DNA from: Acanthacorydalis orientalis
Lineage: Eukaryota > Arthropoda > Insecta > Megaloptera > Corydalidae
Assembly: GCA_034766995.1 (NCBI GenBank)
Contig: CM068315.1
Location: 38,767,818-38,831,817 of the forward strand
DNA: 64,000 nt
Reading direction: 5' to 3'
The notes beneath the pieces are model-generated. The model saw only the letters and a program-made list of their open reading frames with translations, was not told where the DNA came from and did no database searches. Positions within the stretch are counted from its first letter, which is position 1. Each line of letters starts with the position of its first letter. Shown piece after piece: positions 37,951 through 50,991 of this stretch. The position numbers were made by a program, and so were the translations under genes.

Positions 37951-39621
37951 ATGGCAACCTTAAATTAATACGTTGCCATGTTTTTACTAAATGAACGAGT
38001 GACTGTCGATGAAGTACCAAATTATGTACAAATTAGTAATGGTTCTGATTATGAAATTATTTGTCAAAAATTCATCGATAAATGAAAGAAGATATGTTGA
38101 TCGTATTTCATTATGAATACGATGTACGTACAATACTATTTATTATATTATATTGAAAAATAATATTTGGTTTTGGGGTTATTGAGGTTTTAGGGCGCTT
38201 CAACAGCTAAGGCCATTAGCATCCGATGGTATTGTAATAAATTTTATACATATATTATGAATAATAATTGACATACTTGTATCTGCATATTTCAATGTTT
38301 CAAGAAAGAGCAAGTTTTCTTAAATCATATTGAAGTACACTTTTCTTTAAAAATAAACTGGTACATTGAAAAATATTTTAATAATTATTCTAAACTAGCT
38401 GTCACTTATATTGCAATGTTTAGATATTGTTTTGTTCAAAATACGTTACTATGACAACGAAACAATTATACATTATGTAAATACGATCTCTTTCCGACAA
38501 ATATTAATTTATGTTATTTTTACTTTTTTTAAAAGTAAATCTTTACATTATTTATCAGTAATATCTCTATATATGATAATTATTTATATATTATTTTTTA
38601 AATATTTGAAATTTTTTATTATGCATTCATTTACATTTATTCGTACCAGAGTTTCTATTTTCATTATAAACCCTATTAACTTTTTACTCATGGACTTCTA
38701 TTATTGCAATTCATTAATATGCTTTTTTTAATTTATTATTAATTATAGACACTGCATTGTTTATCGTTTTAATTATTTTAGATATATTTGTAATGAGAAA
38801 TTACAGTATAATTTATAAACTTGTTTTCTGTTTCTCATTTTTAAGTTATCTTTTTAATCAAAATATGTAAAAGTCTATAATTGTTTTAGTCTTTGATAAA
38901 TATATCAGTAGCTGAGAGAAGTTATCATAACGACTATATTCTGTACTTTTTCTTAAAAAAAAGGTATACAATAATAAAAATAGTTTATTCAATGATTTAA
39001 TTGAAGTTAAAATCATACAATGAACACACACAAAAGAATAATATAATCATCATTTAATTCACAAAAGAAAAATAAGCCGTTTTAAAGTTTAAATTCAAAT
39101 TTCACATTTAACTAATACTAAAATAATAATTAATAATACGAAAGTGAAAAATTGGCATCGTCTAATGTTAATTTTAAATATTACTTAATAACTAACGACT
39201 GAAAAAAATTAAATAATCCTTTTACAATTTTATCTATCAAACAAACTGACATTGCTAATGTGTATTTTTTTTAAATGTATGAATATATTTAATACTACAT
39301 TCACATTAAACGTACTTCGAGATTATCATATTTAGGCGGCATTTAAATTTAATTGAACTAATGTCACCTTGGTATAAGAAATGTACTTGTGTTCATATAT
39401 TGATTCGTATTAGATATTCAATTAAATAACAAATAATCTAGGTCACTTTTACGAAAATGCAATATTTAAAAAAATGAATTATTATATATTGTCGTCATAG
39501 CAAAACCTATGAAATAATTCGTGAATCCTTATAGCGTCACATTACGTGTTATGTCTGTGCCCTGTAAATTACAATTGATGTTCTGTAATGAGATTTGGAG
39601 TTAATAGTTTTAGTAAAATTT

Positions 39622-39623
<2 letters not shown>

Positions 39624-39685
<62 letters not shown>

Positions 39686-39745
39686 CAAACATACACACAC
39701 ACATGTGTAACTATGTGTGTGTGTGTGTGTATGTTTATGTGTTAT

Positions 39746-39800
<55 letters not shown>
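39624..39800. repeat. Palindromic (CA)n-(TA)n-(CA)n-(GT)n-(TA)n cluster
   Basis: AAACACAAACATACACACAC at 39680-39700 is mirrored by GTGTGTGTATGTTTATGTGT downstream, with TA tracts outside. The whole block could fold on itself. Confidence 0.85.
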
Positions 39801-39802
<2 letters not shown>

Positions 39803-40242
39803 CTATTTTCCGTTTATAATTTTTTTCTTTAGAAAAGATAATAAGAACTATAAAATATTATCAAGAAAAAATATCCCATCTATTAATTTTGAATAAGTTC
39901 ACTCACTAGAAGAGAAAAATGGAAAGGTAAACATTAATACATTTGTAAAATGTACATAAGTATAGGATAACTATATCTATTATTTGATCTGATATATGTA
40001 TATATTTTTTGTGTATATCTTTTCCGTACTTTATTATAACTGTGCGGAGCTTATATATCGAGGACATAATAGAAGAGTGTCTGAATTATTTTTTTATTAA
40101 ATTGGATATAGTAGTTTGTATCGCTGATTTATATATTATACCAGAAAGGCATATATTTCTGGAACAAAGATTTGGTTTTCTACCTCTATAATTTTTCGTT
40201 TGGTACGTTTACCATTCTGTTATATCACAATACTCACGATAC

Positions 40243-40248
<6 letters not shown>

Positions 40249-40293
<45 letters not shown>
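40249..40293. repeat. (TA)n microsatellite
   Basis: Pure TA repeat. Confidence 0.95.
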
Positions 40294-40296
<3 letters not shown>

Positions 40297-41874
40297 TTAA
40301 TTTTGGTTAGAACCTGAATAAAAATATTATATTTTAATAAAAAAATTAGCGAAAAAGTTTATTTATACAATTAATGAGTTAATGCTAAATTATATTGTTA
40401 TTATTGAAATATTATTCCATTTTTTATTAATTACTGCTTGAGTTAATATTCTGTTAAAAATATATAAAAAAATATTTTGTAATGAACTAGAAAATAGTGT
40501 TACATGTATAATCAACTTCTACAACATTTAATTTTTTCCGCCTACATTTGAGAAAACATATCTGTTATTTATAACATATAAAGTATAGATTCTTCGAATT
40601 TATTTAGCAACATACTATAAACTAGTAGATAATTATTCTTGTAAAAATAAAAACATAGGTTGACACAATAATGTTTAATATTTACTAGAATCATGATTAT
40701 AGCAATTTTAATCAAAATCGAAGAAAAAGCAATAACAATTAACAGTTCGATACACAATCAATGATTTTGTATCTTGTTAATTTTCAACTAAAATTAATTT
40801 GGAACCTAATTAGAAATGTTGCTAAGAAAAAAATGTATCAACCTCGTTCTGATTTGCACTTCCTAAGGTTGCTATAGAGTGTTTGTGTATACAACTACAA
40901 CTTTATACTATGTTGTTTTGTGTCGGTGGTCCATTCGCCCTTCACGTGTATAATGTCATCGTTCTTTGGTTGCTCTCCTTCACCGATATTAAGAATGACA
41001 GACAAACAAATAACCGATCTTGTACCAACCGATATTATTTTATTACATGTAGTGCTTTTACACGTATTGTTTTTTTTAAATAGTGGTAGTACTGCTACTT
41101 TTTAAATAAATAACTTGTATGCAGACTATTTACCTGTCACTCAGTATTTTCTGTTTTCAAATTTAATTTTTTTAAATGAATCCTCACGTAAATATATACA
41201 TAAAATTGTAATACATAATTTACTTTTAATAATATACTTTCATTTTATTATCAATTTTAATTTTTAATATATTACTTTGTTTAAAAAAAGCAATGAAGGC
41301 CACTCGTCCGAGAAGACGAATTATTTCTTTAGCTAAAACAGTACAAAAATCATAAAATTTCATAATTTTCTATTTATATCCCCGAATTTTGTTGCATTAT
41401 CTTTCCTCGCTATTTTACAAAGAATGTATGAATATGAAATCATTGTTAATCAATGTTAATAATATAAAATTAAAATACTTTATCCATGATTCTGTTTCAA
41501 TAACGAATTTTCTGACTGTTATATTTCAGTTCATTTTTGCTGTTTGTCTTATGATTAGTTTAACTAATATTAAAAATAATTTGATAAGAATTAATCATGA
41601 TGATAAAATGATTACTTAAGAACAGTTTATGAGTTAAAAATAATTGTAACCATAACCAAAAATTTCCAAAAAATGCTTTAGAAGGCAACAAATGGGAAAA
41701 TGGTTGTCGTTTCTTCTCAAAAACTGATAAATATAATCTGTTATGAATGTTTAAATAGTGTTTCAAAAAGTATAAATAATAGAAAATTGATTTATAATTT
41801 GTATATAAAGATCAATAACTTCATTAAGTAATGCTTTAAATGAAAAAAATCTGATTTCAGGGATTAAAATAGTG

Positions 41875-41875
<1 letters not shown>

Positions 41876-41922
<47 letters not shown>

Positions 41923-41934
41923 TATGTATGTATG
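41876..41934. repeat. (TA)n with ATGT tail
   Basis: TA repeat followed by CATATGTATGTATG. Confidence 0.95.
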
Positions 41935-42171
41935 TGTGAATGTATATTTATATTACAACATGTAATAACTTACTTCACTTATTAGAGCATTTTCCGTAGG
42001 GTAATACACTTAATATCTAAATATTATTAAACATATTATGTGTCATCAGTTGCGTAATTCGTTATTGTATGGTTGCATAATCCACTGACAATAGCAATGA
42101 ACGATTGGGCTTTTAATTAAATTTAATTTAATAGGTATCATCATAATATTTTCTTACGTCATTGCGTTCGT

Positions 42172-42195
42172 TTTGTGTGTGTGTGTGTGTGTGTG
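42172..42195. repeat. (GT)n microsatellite
   Basis: Twelve GT units, one of few non-TA repeats here. Confidence 0.9.
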
Positions 42196-42662
42196 AAGAT
42201 TTGACCAGTAATGTTCTTTTGTCGCTACGCACTAAAAACATTTGCGGTATTCACGATGCAACACACCGCTAGGGTTTTCTTTTATTAACTGGATTGAAAA
42301 TCTAGAGGAATATGAAATTTTTATTCAGTTTTCTCGAAGTTTCTTGTACTATTCAGAAGTTCGAGTCACATATGTTAAAAATAAGATATGTTAAAGATAA
42401 GACAAGATAAGATACAAAAATATACATGTGTATCATTAAATATAGATATTAATATAAACATCGATAGTATTATTAATATCGGATTTTTTTAACAATATGT
42501 TTTCTGACTTTTTGTTTTAAACTATTATTATTATATTGTCATTTTTCTAATATTTATTTCCATTTTATTCTCCTACCTTTACTTGTTATTATCAATATAC
42601 ATTCTTTAATGTTTCACTGCATTGCTTGAAATCACCGAATCATTGTGATATTTCGAATATGC

Positions 42663-43475
42663 GTGGGTAGTTTGATAAGGTTGGTAAATTTCTGTGATGT
42701 GGCACCACCATTCATTTGGTAAGCCACGGCTATCAAGTGTCACTTTTCAAACTAGTATAGGCGAAATTTCAGCCAGAAGCAACGCATTGTTCACGTTCTA
42801 CACATGTTTGAAGCGAACATTGCAGCAGTTGTCGCAAAAATGGAAAAAAACGAGCAGGCCTTTTTGCGTCGATTCGTCACCGTGGATGAAACATGGATTC
42901 ACACCTGAATCGAAGCAGCAGTCAGAGTAGTGGATAACGACTGATGAAAGTGCGCCGAAGAAGGTGAAGACCGTTTTGTCGGCTGGGAAGATGATGGCTA
43001 CTGTTTTTTGAGGTTTCCAAGGAATCACCCTGATCGACTACATGACGAAGCGAAAAAACGATAATAGGTGTCTATTTTGCAATATTATTGGACAGTTTGA
43101 AAGAAGAGCTGAAACAAAAACGGCCAAGATTGGCGCACGAACAAGTACTTTTTCAGCAAGACAACGCGCCGTCTCAGAAATCGACCTTCGCAATAGTAAA
43201 ATTGCACGAATTAGGCTTCGAATTGATTCTTCATCCACCCTATTCTCCCAACTTGGCCTCGAGTGACTTCAACCTCTTCCCAAACTTGAAAATTTGACTT
43301 GGTGGGTATAAATTCTCGACGAATGAGGATATCATCGCCGCCATCAATGCGTATTTTGCAAGCTCGGTGAACCAAGAGTATAGCCCTCAACGAAAACCAT
43401 GTTGAGAAATAAAATCGTTTTTTTCCAAAAAGTGTGTTTAACTTGCTTTTTTACCATACTTATCAAATGACCCAC
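42663..43475 (+). mobile_element. HTH-lacking mariner (copy b)
   Basis: 813 bp, the same family as 33658-34465, with ends GTGGGTAGTTTGATAAG and inverted GTGGGTCATTTGATAAG. It has the same leader, then MEKNEQAFLRRFVTVDETWI, QQDNAPSQKS and PPYSPNLASSDFNLF. It is broken by stops and frameshifts. It lacks the N-terminal half at the same place as copy a. Confidence 0.85.
43088..43297 (+). pseudogene. Mariner transposase C-terminal fragment (copy b)
   Basis: 69-codon frame with FQQDNAPSQKSTFAIVKLHE and SSDFNLFPNLKI, ending at a TGA where W is expected. It is part of the broken element. Confidence 0.8.
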
Positions 43476-43563
43476 GTATATTTCATTTTCTTAGGTTAGT
43501 TCGTTTTTAATTTTCGGTTTTCATTTTCGTTATTAAATTTCGGTTTTTCATTTTCGTTATTAA

Positions 43564-43870
43564 TCATTTTTGATTGTTGCGTACACACATTTCGATGATG
43601 GTACCATTATTTTCGGTGCATTAAAGATTTTTCTGTACCTTGGCGCTTTGAAGATCATTGCAACAATATCAAAATTCATATAAGTAACAATGAAAACAAT
43701 TTATGGAACATTTTTAATTGGAAAAAAAGTGTACTTTGTGGGACGACAAAAAGATTTATATGAGAAAGTGAATTCAACCACATGTCAGATCTGTATTGTG
43801 AACTCGATCGACTTTAAATCATATTATTTCATTTTTCTTCGGCGAAATATATTAAAAAATACTTTTATCA

Positions 43871-43934
<64 letters not shown>

Positions 43935-44000
43935 TAATGGTAATGTTTATTGTGTTTTTAAAGAAAAAAATAAAGAAATTTCTAAACAGTTAAATAATGA
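43564..44000 (+). repeat. Dispersed ~300-bp repeat (copy b), split by (TA)n
   Basis: The partner of 37432-37950. It starts shortly after mariner copy b. A 128-codon frame (43690-44076) runs across it and the microsatellite (FLIGKKVYFVGRQKDLYEK); the other copy does not keep this frame, so I do not call it a gene. Confidence 0.65.
43874..43931. repeat. (TA)n microsatellite
   Basis: Splits dispersed repeat copy b at the same place as in copy a. Confidence 0.95.
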
Positions 44001-44239
44001 AAATAAGTATAGTTCAGTAAACTCTTACATTTGTTATAATAAGATATCATTAAAGTGTAATTATGTAGGTAATTGACTTCTGACAAATAATAATGCAATT
44101 GTTCGTTTTTAAAAAGCTGAAATTTTATGATCATCACGGAACTGATACAAAAGAAACAATAAAGAGTGGAAAAAACGAAGTGTCACAGTTTGTAAAAAAA
44201 TAAACGAGTAGTTTTATTTGAATTATTTGCTATTTTCAT

Positions 44240-44240
44240 G

Positions 44241-44278
<38 letters not shown>

Positions 44279-44310
44279 CGTGTGTGCGTGTGTGGGTGTG
44301 TATGTGTGTG
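44240..44310. repeat. (TA)n(TG)n microsatellite
   Basis: TA block followed by TG with GC and GG interruptions. Confidence 0.9.
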
Positions 44311-44333
44311 TAAATCTTGACCTTTTTTACTAT

Positions 44334-44344
44334 TATATATATAC

Positions 44345-44402
<58 letters not shown>
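44334..44402. repeat. (TA)n microsatellite
   Basis: TA repeat with one short interruption. Confidence 0.95.
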
Positions 44403-44407
<5 letters not shown>

Positions 44408-44652
44408 GTAGCGTCAGTTCAATTGACCATGACGAACTATTGGTAGTTCACCTTTCGACAGCAAAGTGAGACATACAAACGGAAATGCTTGTTTTTTTCC
44501 CGCACGCAGGAAGTCAGGAAGCACCTTGAAAAGTTTGTCAGGTAACAATTATCAGATATGATCGTTAAGGACATGTTTACCATTTGGTTTTTATATGTAA
44601 GGACAAATCGTAACTAGTTTGACCTTAGCGAAAAATCCCGTTCATATTTATG

Positions 44653-44674
44653 TATATTATATATAAATATATAC

Positions 44675-44731
<57 letters not shown>

Positions 44732-44738
44732 CATATGT
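44653..44738. repeat. Interrupted (TA)n microsatellite
   Basis: TA repeat with ACA interruptions at both ends. Confidence 0.9.
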
Positions 44739-46327
44739 ATAGAGAAACACATATTTCACAGATGACATTGACTTTAAACTAATGAATTTGATGTAAATAG
44801 ACGATTAAATTAAATTCGTTTAAAAAATAGGTCGTACATCAATCATAATTGCGCTGTAAAATTTAACGAATGTGTTACATGTATTAGTTGAATATAAATG
44901 AATCCTTATATGTACTTTGGATCTTTTCTCATTATCACTAATGCTTGACTATTAACAAAATTTTAAATTGATATGTTCAGTTTCTTTATTCAAAACTGGT
45001 TTGAAAAATAATTTGCGTCCTAAAAAAAAATGCTTTGTGGTTTCTGAAAGATAAAATGAGAAATTTATAACAATAATCTAGTTAACTTTAATATTATACA
45101 TTCTATAAGTCAGACACTTTTTAATATTTTTTAGTTATTATAGAAACATCACATTAAAAAATATTTCTTTCCCTATTAAGCCAGTTGATGGAATGTGTGA
45201 GAAATGATTTCAAGCAATCCATTAAAAAGTATATTTTTAAAGATCTGAATAAATCGAGTATAAGTCTCTTTTTTGTACCGAAGTTAATTACACTTTGTAT
45301 CTATTTGCATATACTACGAATATATCATGTTTTTTATTTGGAGTACTTAAAATAAAACTGAGTACTAGAAAAACTAAATCCTTTATTTAATATCTCATGC
45401 AAGCAAAAAAAAATCAAAAAAATTCTGATGCTACGATTGAATTTCTTCTTATTAATCAGTGATCAATCGACAACAAATAAAATAAATTCGACGCGATAAT
45501 TTTAAATTAGGTTATAAATCATCGAAGGTCTCTCTGATAGAGACCATTAAGAGATGATATTTAATCAACGGTGGCATTGACACTGACTAATTTTAATACG
45601 ATGTTCGTTTATGCGTGACCTTACTTAACTCAACTATAATAATATTACATTGTTTACCGCATTAATTCTTAGACACATATATGGCTGATTTAAGGTTACA
45701 TGTAGAGTAAACACGTGTTTTTTTCCCAGGCGATTTTTTTCATCAAAACGATATTTTTTTACTACGGAGAACGAATTGAAAATTACGTTCCGATAGTGAA
45801 GTTAGCAAGTCAAGGTAAATTGTCCCGTCGAAATGGAAAAAGTGATAGTATCCGTGAAATTAAATGAGCGCGTGTGTGATTTTTATGTAGCATTTTTTCC
45901 AACACGGCGGTTGGAAAGAAGGCATGGAAACAGCAATCGAATACATCGTTATCTGATTTAGATTGTTTACAGAACATTTATTTACTGCGTTGTGCCCGCG
46001 TTTTTCGTTCAAGATTTTCCTAGAACAGCCATTACCGTGTTATTTTTCTATTAATTACGTATACCTGTATGGTTGTGTCAATTATCAGTTAGAGAATTGA
46101 TCTAGGTCATGGTGGATTGTCGTTGCTGAATATTTGCGTATTTTTTTCATTATGTTCATACGTTTTGCTTTAATTCATTATTCGAATTAATTCGATTTAG
46201 ATTTCATTCTATTGTTACATCAGGGACAGTGTCAAATGCATAATTTGGTGAATGGGAAATGTGTTCCAATGAATGCATTAATTTACCATAATTTTCACAC
46301 ACATATACCGTATATTATAAATATAAA

Positions 46328-46415
46328 ATGTATGCATGTATGTATGTATGCATGTATATATATATATATATATATATATACCTACATACATACATACATA
46401 CATAGGTGTATGTAT
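46328..46415. repeat. Palindromic (ATGT)n-(TA)n-(ACAT)n
   Basis: ATGTATGTATGCATGTA on the left is mirrored by TACATACATACATACATA on the right around a TA core. Confidence 0.9.
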
Positions 46416-47410
46416 ATATTTCAGATGACCTGCTTTTTTGATAATTACCTAGAATTATAATAAATCGAAACAAAATTATGGGTTTTACAAACGTTTTAAA
46501 AGCTTAGATGAACGTCTTTGTCTCAAATGATTTACATTATTAAAAAAATGCTCTACAGTTTTCTGTATATATTTTCATAACAAGCTTTCAGTTTTATAGT
46601 TATCGCATAATATAACTAGTATTTTTTTTAAATATTAAAAAAAGTAAAAAAAATAAAGAATTAAAAACTGTATAATATGAACAATGATTTCAAGATACAT
46701 GAATACTGTTTCAGAAATTTCAGTTGTAAGTTTTGTTACGTCAGCGGTTGTCAATATTTTTTTCTGTAATGAATTTGATGAATGACGCCCATTTAAGAAT
46801 ACTAACATTTTAATGAAATAGGATAAAATAGCTATATTTTCTTATTAAATATTGTGTGATATAGCGCTTATAAATGAATTACGATGAATCTCAGTAAATT
46901 ACTTGTGAGTGAATTACTGCAGAGTAGTAGTTAGTATACATATCGAAATACAATCAATTCTGATTGTTTATTAATGTTTTCCATATATCCTAGTAATTAT
47001 TTTTGATTTATGTGTATCGTAACACTTGAGTTGAGACCAATACTTTATGTTATTTATAATATAATTCAGATAAATGATTTTTTCTATATTATTTCTGTGA
47101 AGCATAACAGAATAGTTCTTTTTCTTAATGACATTTTTAAGTTATTCAGCAGTTTGAGATAAAAATGAACTGAAACAAATTGAAAATGCGCTGGAAATGT
47201 ATACAGATGTTTATACAGAAATATAAAGGTGGCTTCGATTTTCAAATTGAAATATTAAAAAGTTAATATTAGGTTGGTGCAAACATATATGCGGTTCTTA
47301 CGTATCGAGTATGAAGACGCATATATCGGTTAAAAATTATATTTAATAATCAAAATAGAGACCATTGGCCTGCACACATTTCTCCCAACGGGAAACGAGT
47401 TTGTTTATTC

Positions 47411-47608
47411 CTACAAGAATTCTGGAGTCCTGGAATTAATGAATTGGTCGAAAGCGCTTTGAGCTGATGCTTGATCTTTGAAAACCTTCTCTCGTAGAAA
47501 ATTACTCAAATGTTTAAAAAAACGATAATCTGTTGGAGACAGGTTCGGTGAATAAGGTGGATGAGGTAAGGTTTCATAACCCAGTTTATTTAATTTTTTT
47601 AAAGTCAT
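47411..47608 (-). pseudogene. Mariner transposase C-terminal fragment (copy b)
   Basis: 66-codon frame with LKKLNKLGYETLPHPPYSP and the third catalytic Asp in SPTDYRFFK, ending early after SRTPEFL. It is part of the broken element. Confidence 0.8.
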
Positions 47609-48039
47609 TTGTGAGACGTGTGATCGGGTATGAAGAAGAATTCATTAGTGAAGAAGAGTGCATTAGTCCTCTTCGATTGACTAATACTGTCCGTAAACGA
47701 TACAGCTTCTCATGCATTTTTTCAATTTCCTGATAATATTTTTCTGCTGTTATTGTTTCATCAGAATTTAAGAAGTTGTAGTGAATGATGTCACATGTCG
47801 ACCATCAAACAGTGACCATAATCTGTTTTTCATGAATCTTCGATTCAGGAATCTGTTTTGGTGCTTCTCCTCGGTCTAGCTACTGTGATGAACGTTTCCG
47901 ATTATTGTAGAGAACCCACTTTTCACCACATGTGACGATGAGATCGAGAAAGGGATAATTTTTGTTACGGAAAAGAAGCGCAGAGCGGACTTCGTATCGT
48001 CGAATTGCTTGATGTTCGTTTAGTTCATACGGCATCCAT

Positions 48040-48378
48040 TTATCCAGCTTTTTTTGTTTTTCTAACTAGACTCAAATGTCTAACAACTGTTGAATGAACA
48101 ACATTAAATTCTTCTGCCACCTCTCGAGTTGTTTTACATGGGTTCGCTTCAATAATGGTTCTTAAATCATTATTGTCTATAGCTGAATGACGTCCACGAC
48201 CCTTCTCATCATCAAGACTTTCGTGTCCGTTAAGACATTTTTGGAACCAGCGTAGAGTTTTATGATCACTAATTGATTGTTCGCCAAAAACAAATTTGAT
48301 ATTTCGAGCAGTTTCTGTTGCTTTACGTCTCAATTTAAATTCATACAACAAAATCACGCAAATTTCCTTTTTTCCCAT
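48040..48378 (-). pseudogene. Mariner transposase N-terminal fragment (copy b)
   Basis: 112 codons from an ATG, with both helix-turn-helix parts of the transposase (TLRWFQKCLNGHESL; TTREVAEEFNVVHSTVVRHL). A stop follows VRKTKKAG. It is the best-preserved part of this element. Confidence 0.8.
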
Positions 48379-48563
48379 GGCATTTAAGAGGTTATACCAA
48401 CAATACTAAAAAATGAAAACAATAGACATAAGCTGAAATCGGTAGTGCTAGTTTCATGTTTACAGTGATGTATCACATGACTATAACAAAAGATCACGGT
48501 AATTAGAAAAATCAGGACCAAACTTAAAATGATAAAAACCGCAATTATTTTTACACCAATCTA

Positions 48564-49708
48564 ATAAAATCACTTCAACTTCTAACTATAAAATAAATTC
48601 TACAGATTTCTACTGTGATTGAAAAAAAAGGAAGCTAACATCAAAACGTTCTTAGTTAGTTGCTGTATTTATTTATTATTTTATAACGATGTACATTTAT
48701 TAAAAAGCGAAAATATCTCTGTATACGCTGTCTATAGTGGGGTACAAACTTTTAGCGATTTTTTCCGATTTTACGTCAATAAATTGTACTAAACAGCTAT
48801 AACTTCATTGTTTGATGTTATAAATAGATAAATATTGGTAAATATAAACGTAAGTACTCAAATAGTAGTTAGAAGGTTAGATAAATAAAAATAAAAATTT
48901 CGTCAGTAAGTAATAAAATCACAACTTCTATTAATGTAAAACCTAAGAACAAAATATTTGCTTAGGAGCGCTGAATTTGAAGAAGTGTTTGTTGCTACGA
49001 CACTGTATGTATATCTTATTTTTTTACTTTCACTTTTTTCCTAAATTGGTTAAACTAATAAATACCTATTTGTATTCAATATTTTATTCCTGTTCGATTT
49101 AAATTTGTATTTGTTTTATGAAAAAAAATGTTTCAAAATAAAAGACAAAACTGAGACGAAAAAAATGTAAACATGTTTTTTTTGAAAGTTATTAAATAGC
49201 AAAATGTGTTTTTTCTCTGGTTAAGTAACGAATCAAATACTATTTATAGTAATATAACTGAATCTTTATAACCGTTTATATTAAAATACGGAACGCAATG
49301 AAAATATTTTATTATTGAAAAAAAACGATTCTTGTGAAAACAAACAAGCGTGAAAAATTTACAACGAGAGCAATAAGTTTTTTATCGGATGTAATAAAAA
49401 TGATACAATAATCGCAAGAATACTTTGGAATAAACGATTAGGAAAATTATTGGAATTGGAAAGTATATGGACGTGTTTTGCGCACATTTTTTTCAAACGA
49501 AACGAACAAATATCTCCAGAGCGAATCGACAAAGCGTAAAGGAGTTTCATTAATACGAGCAGTTCTTGAAAACAGTTAGTCGAACGGCTACGCTGGCTGG
49601 AGAAACCAGGTCAAGTGTAACCACTGTCTATATTAAAATAAACGAAGTGGGAGGAGTCTGAGTTAAAGTGATCGTATTTCAGGTTATTCTTTCGTCTGCA
49701 ACTTTAGT

Positions 49709-49804
<96 letters not shown>

Positions 49805-50991
49805 TATTTTTGATTTTAATTTCATACATTCGCTGGTTGTCTTTTAAATATAATTTAGAATCTTTTTATTATGTTTAATTCTTATTGTCACTTTTACAAA
49901 TCGTACTTGTTTATAAATAGTTGAGTTTCACAATTTATTTTCTAGTGAAAAAAATAGATATTGGACCATTAAATTATCAAACGGTTAAACTAAAAAAAGA
50001 ATCATAATATTATTGAATAGAATAATTATAAAAAATTTTATTATCCAAAAGCATCATTAGAAGTTAAATATTGTGGCTAGTTCATATTTTATAAATGCAA
50101 TAAATTCTAGCACCATTTTCAGATATAGAAATGTTTAAATACTTTTTTAACATTTTTTATACGAACGAATGGACGTTGGACTAGACAATAACATGATAAA
50201 CTCGTTGTTAGAGAACCAGCTAAGAAAGGACATTAAATAATTGAGATTCTTTCACAAGGTGATAGAATCGCACTAAGAAATCCACAGAAACATATTTTTT
50301 TATTTATTGATAAATGAGTATAATTTAATTTGAATAGAAAACATGTACAATTATCTGTCAAATAAAGTTAGCAACAGTACCAAAAATATAATTGTGATGA
50401 AGATTTCTTATTTGCTTATAAGTTTTACGTTTAATTGTACATTTTTTTTATATGCGAATCACTCAAAACAAGCACTTCTGCGCAAAACACCATTAAATTA
50501 GCAAAATGAATTGATTTTACAGTGGATTATAGCCATTAATATCAACTAAATATGGAAGTCCCATATTCTTTTCGATGTTAGATACTTTAAAGGTCTAACC
50601 CGACGCCGAAATAAGTAGAATGAGTTGAAGATTTCAAATATAAGTAGTTCTAAATGTGATACTGCTTTATATCGAAATATGACATTTTAAGAAGACTGAT
50701 TACAATATGGTTCAGGTTTATTTAAAATTGTCAAAGATTATTATAAATTTATGCAGATAATTTAATCAAATAATTTCCAAAATGAAATTATCTAGAGTAG
50801 AAGTCTAGTTATCACTTTAATAAAATATATAATTTTATTCAACTCAAACACTTCAGAGTTTAGGAGTCAGTCACGAATTTTTGATCTAAATAGTTATAAG
50901 TTTTATCGGAAAATTAGAAAAACCATGCAATCAAAATGAAAACTGGATCGAAAAACATAAATAAATATTTAATATTTTTGTGTTCTTTTAT
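48564..50991. other. Gene-poor AT-rich stretch
   Basis: Contains a long (TA)n tract at 49712-49802. No gene supported. Confidence 0.45.
49712..49802. repeat. (TA)n microsatellite
   Basis: About 90 bases of pure TA. Confidence 0.95.

Larger units (their letters stand above)
37951..42662. other. Gene-poor AT-rich stretch
   Basis: Several frames of 60-106 codons are AT-rich and lack domain features. Microsatellites are listed separately. No gene supported. Confidence 0.45.
44001..47269. other. Gene-poor AT-rich stretch
   Basis: Has microsatellites and a short CpG-richer patch at 45820-46030. No gene supported. Confidence 0.45.
47270..48563 (-). mobile_element. Hsmar1/SETMAR-like mariner, full length but broken (copy b)
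   Basis: The same family as 17131-18430, in the opposite orientation, flanked by TA. Ends read AGGTTGGTGCAAACATATATG and the inverted TTGGTGTAAAAATAATTGCG. The - strand encodes MGKKEICVILLYEFKL, LRWFQKCLNGHESLDDEKG, EANPCKTTREVAEEFN and, near the 3' end, LPHPPYSPNLSPTDYRFFK. Stops and frameshifts break the centre. The first catalytic site reads T-C-G-E-K-W, as in copy a. Confidence 0.85.

Noticed and set aside
38411..38731. 106-codon hydrophobic frame
   Set aside because: Composition equals the AT-rich background; no splice context, start context or motif.
40009..40191. 60-codon frame
   Set aside because: Starts with GTG and has no recognisable domain; could be a decayed exon but cannot be supported.
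43690..44076. 128-codon frame across a repeat and a microsatellite
   Set aside because: It runs through (TA)n and the sister repeat copy has no matching frame.
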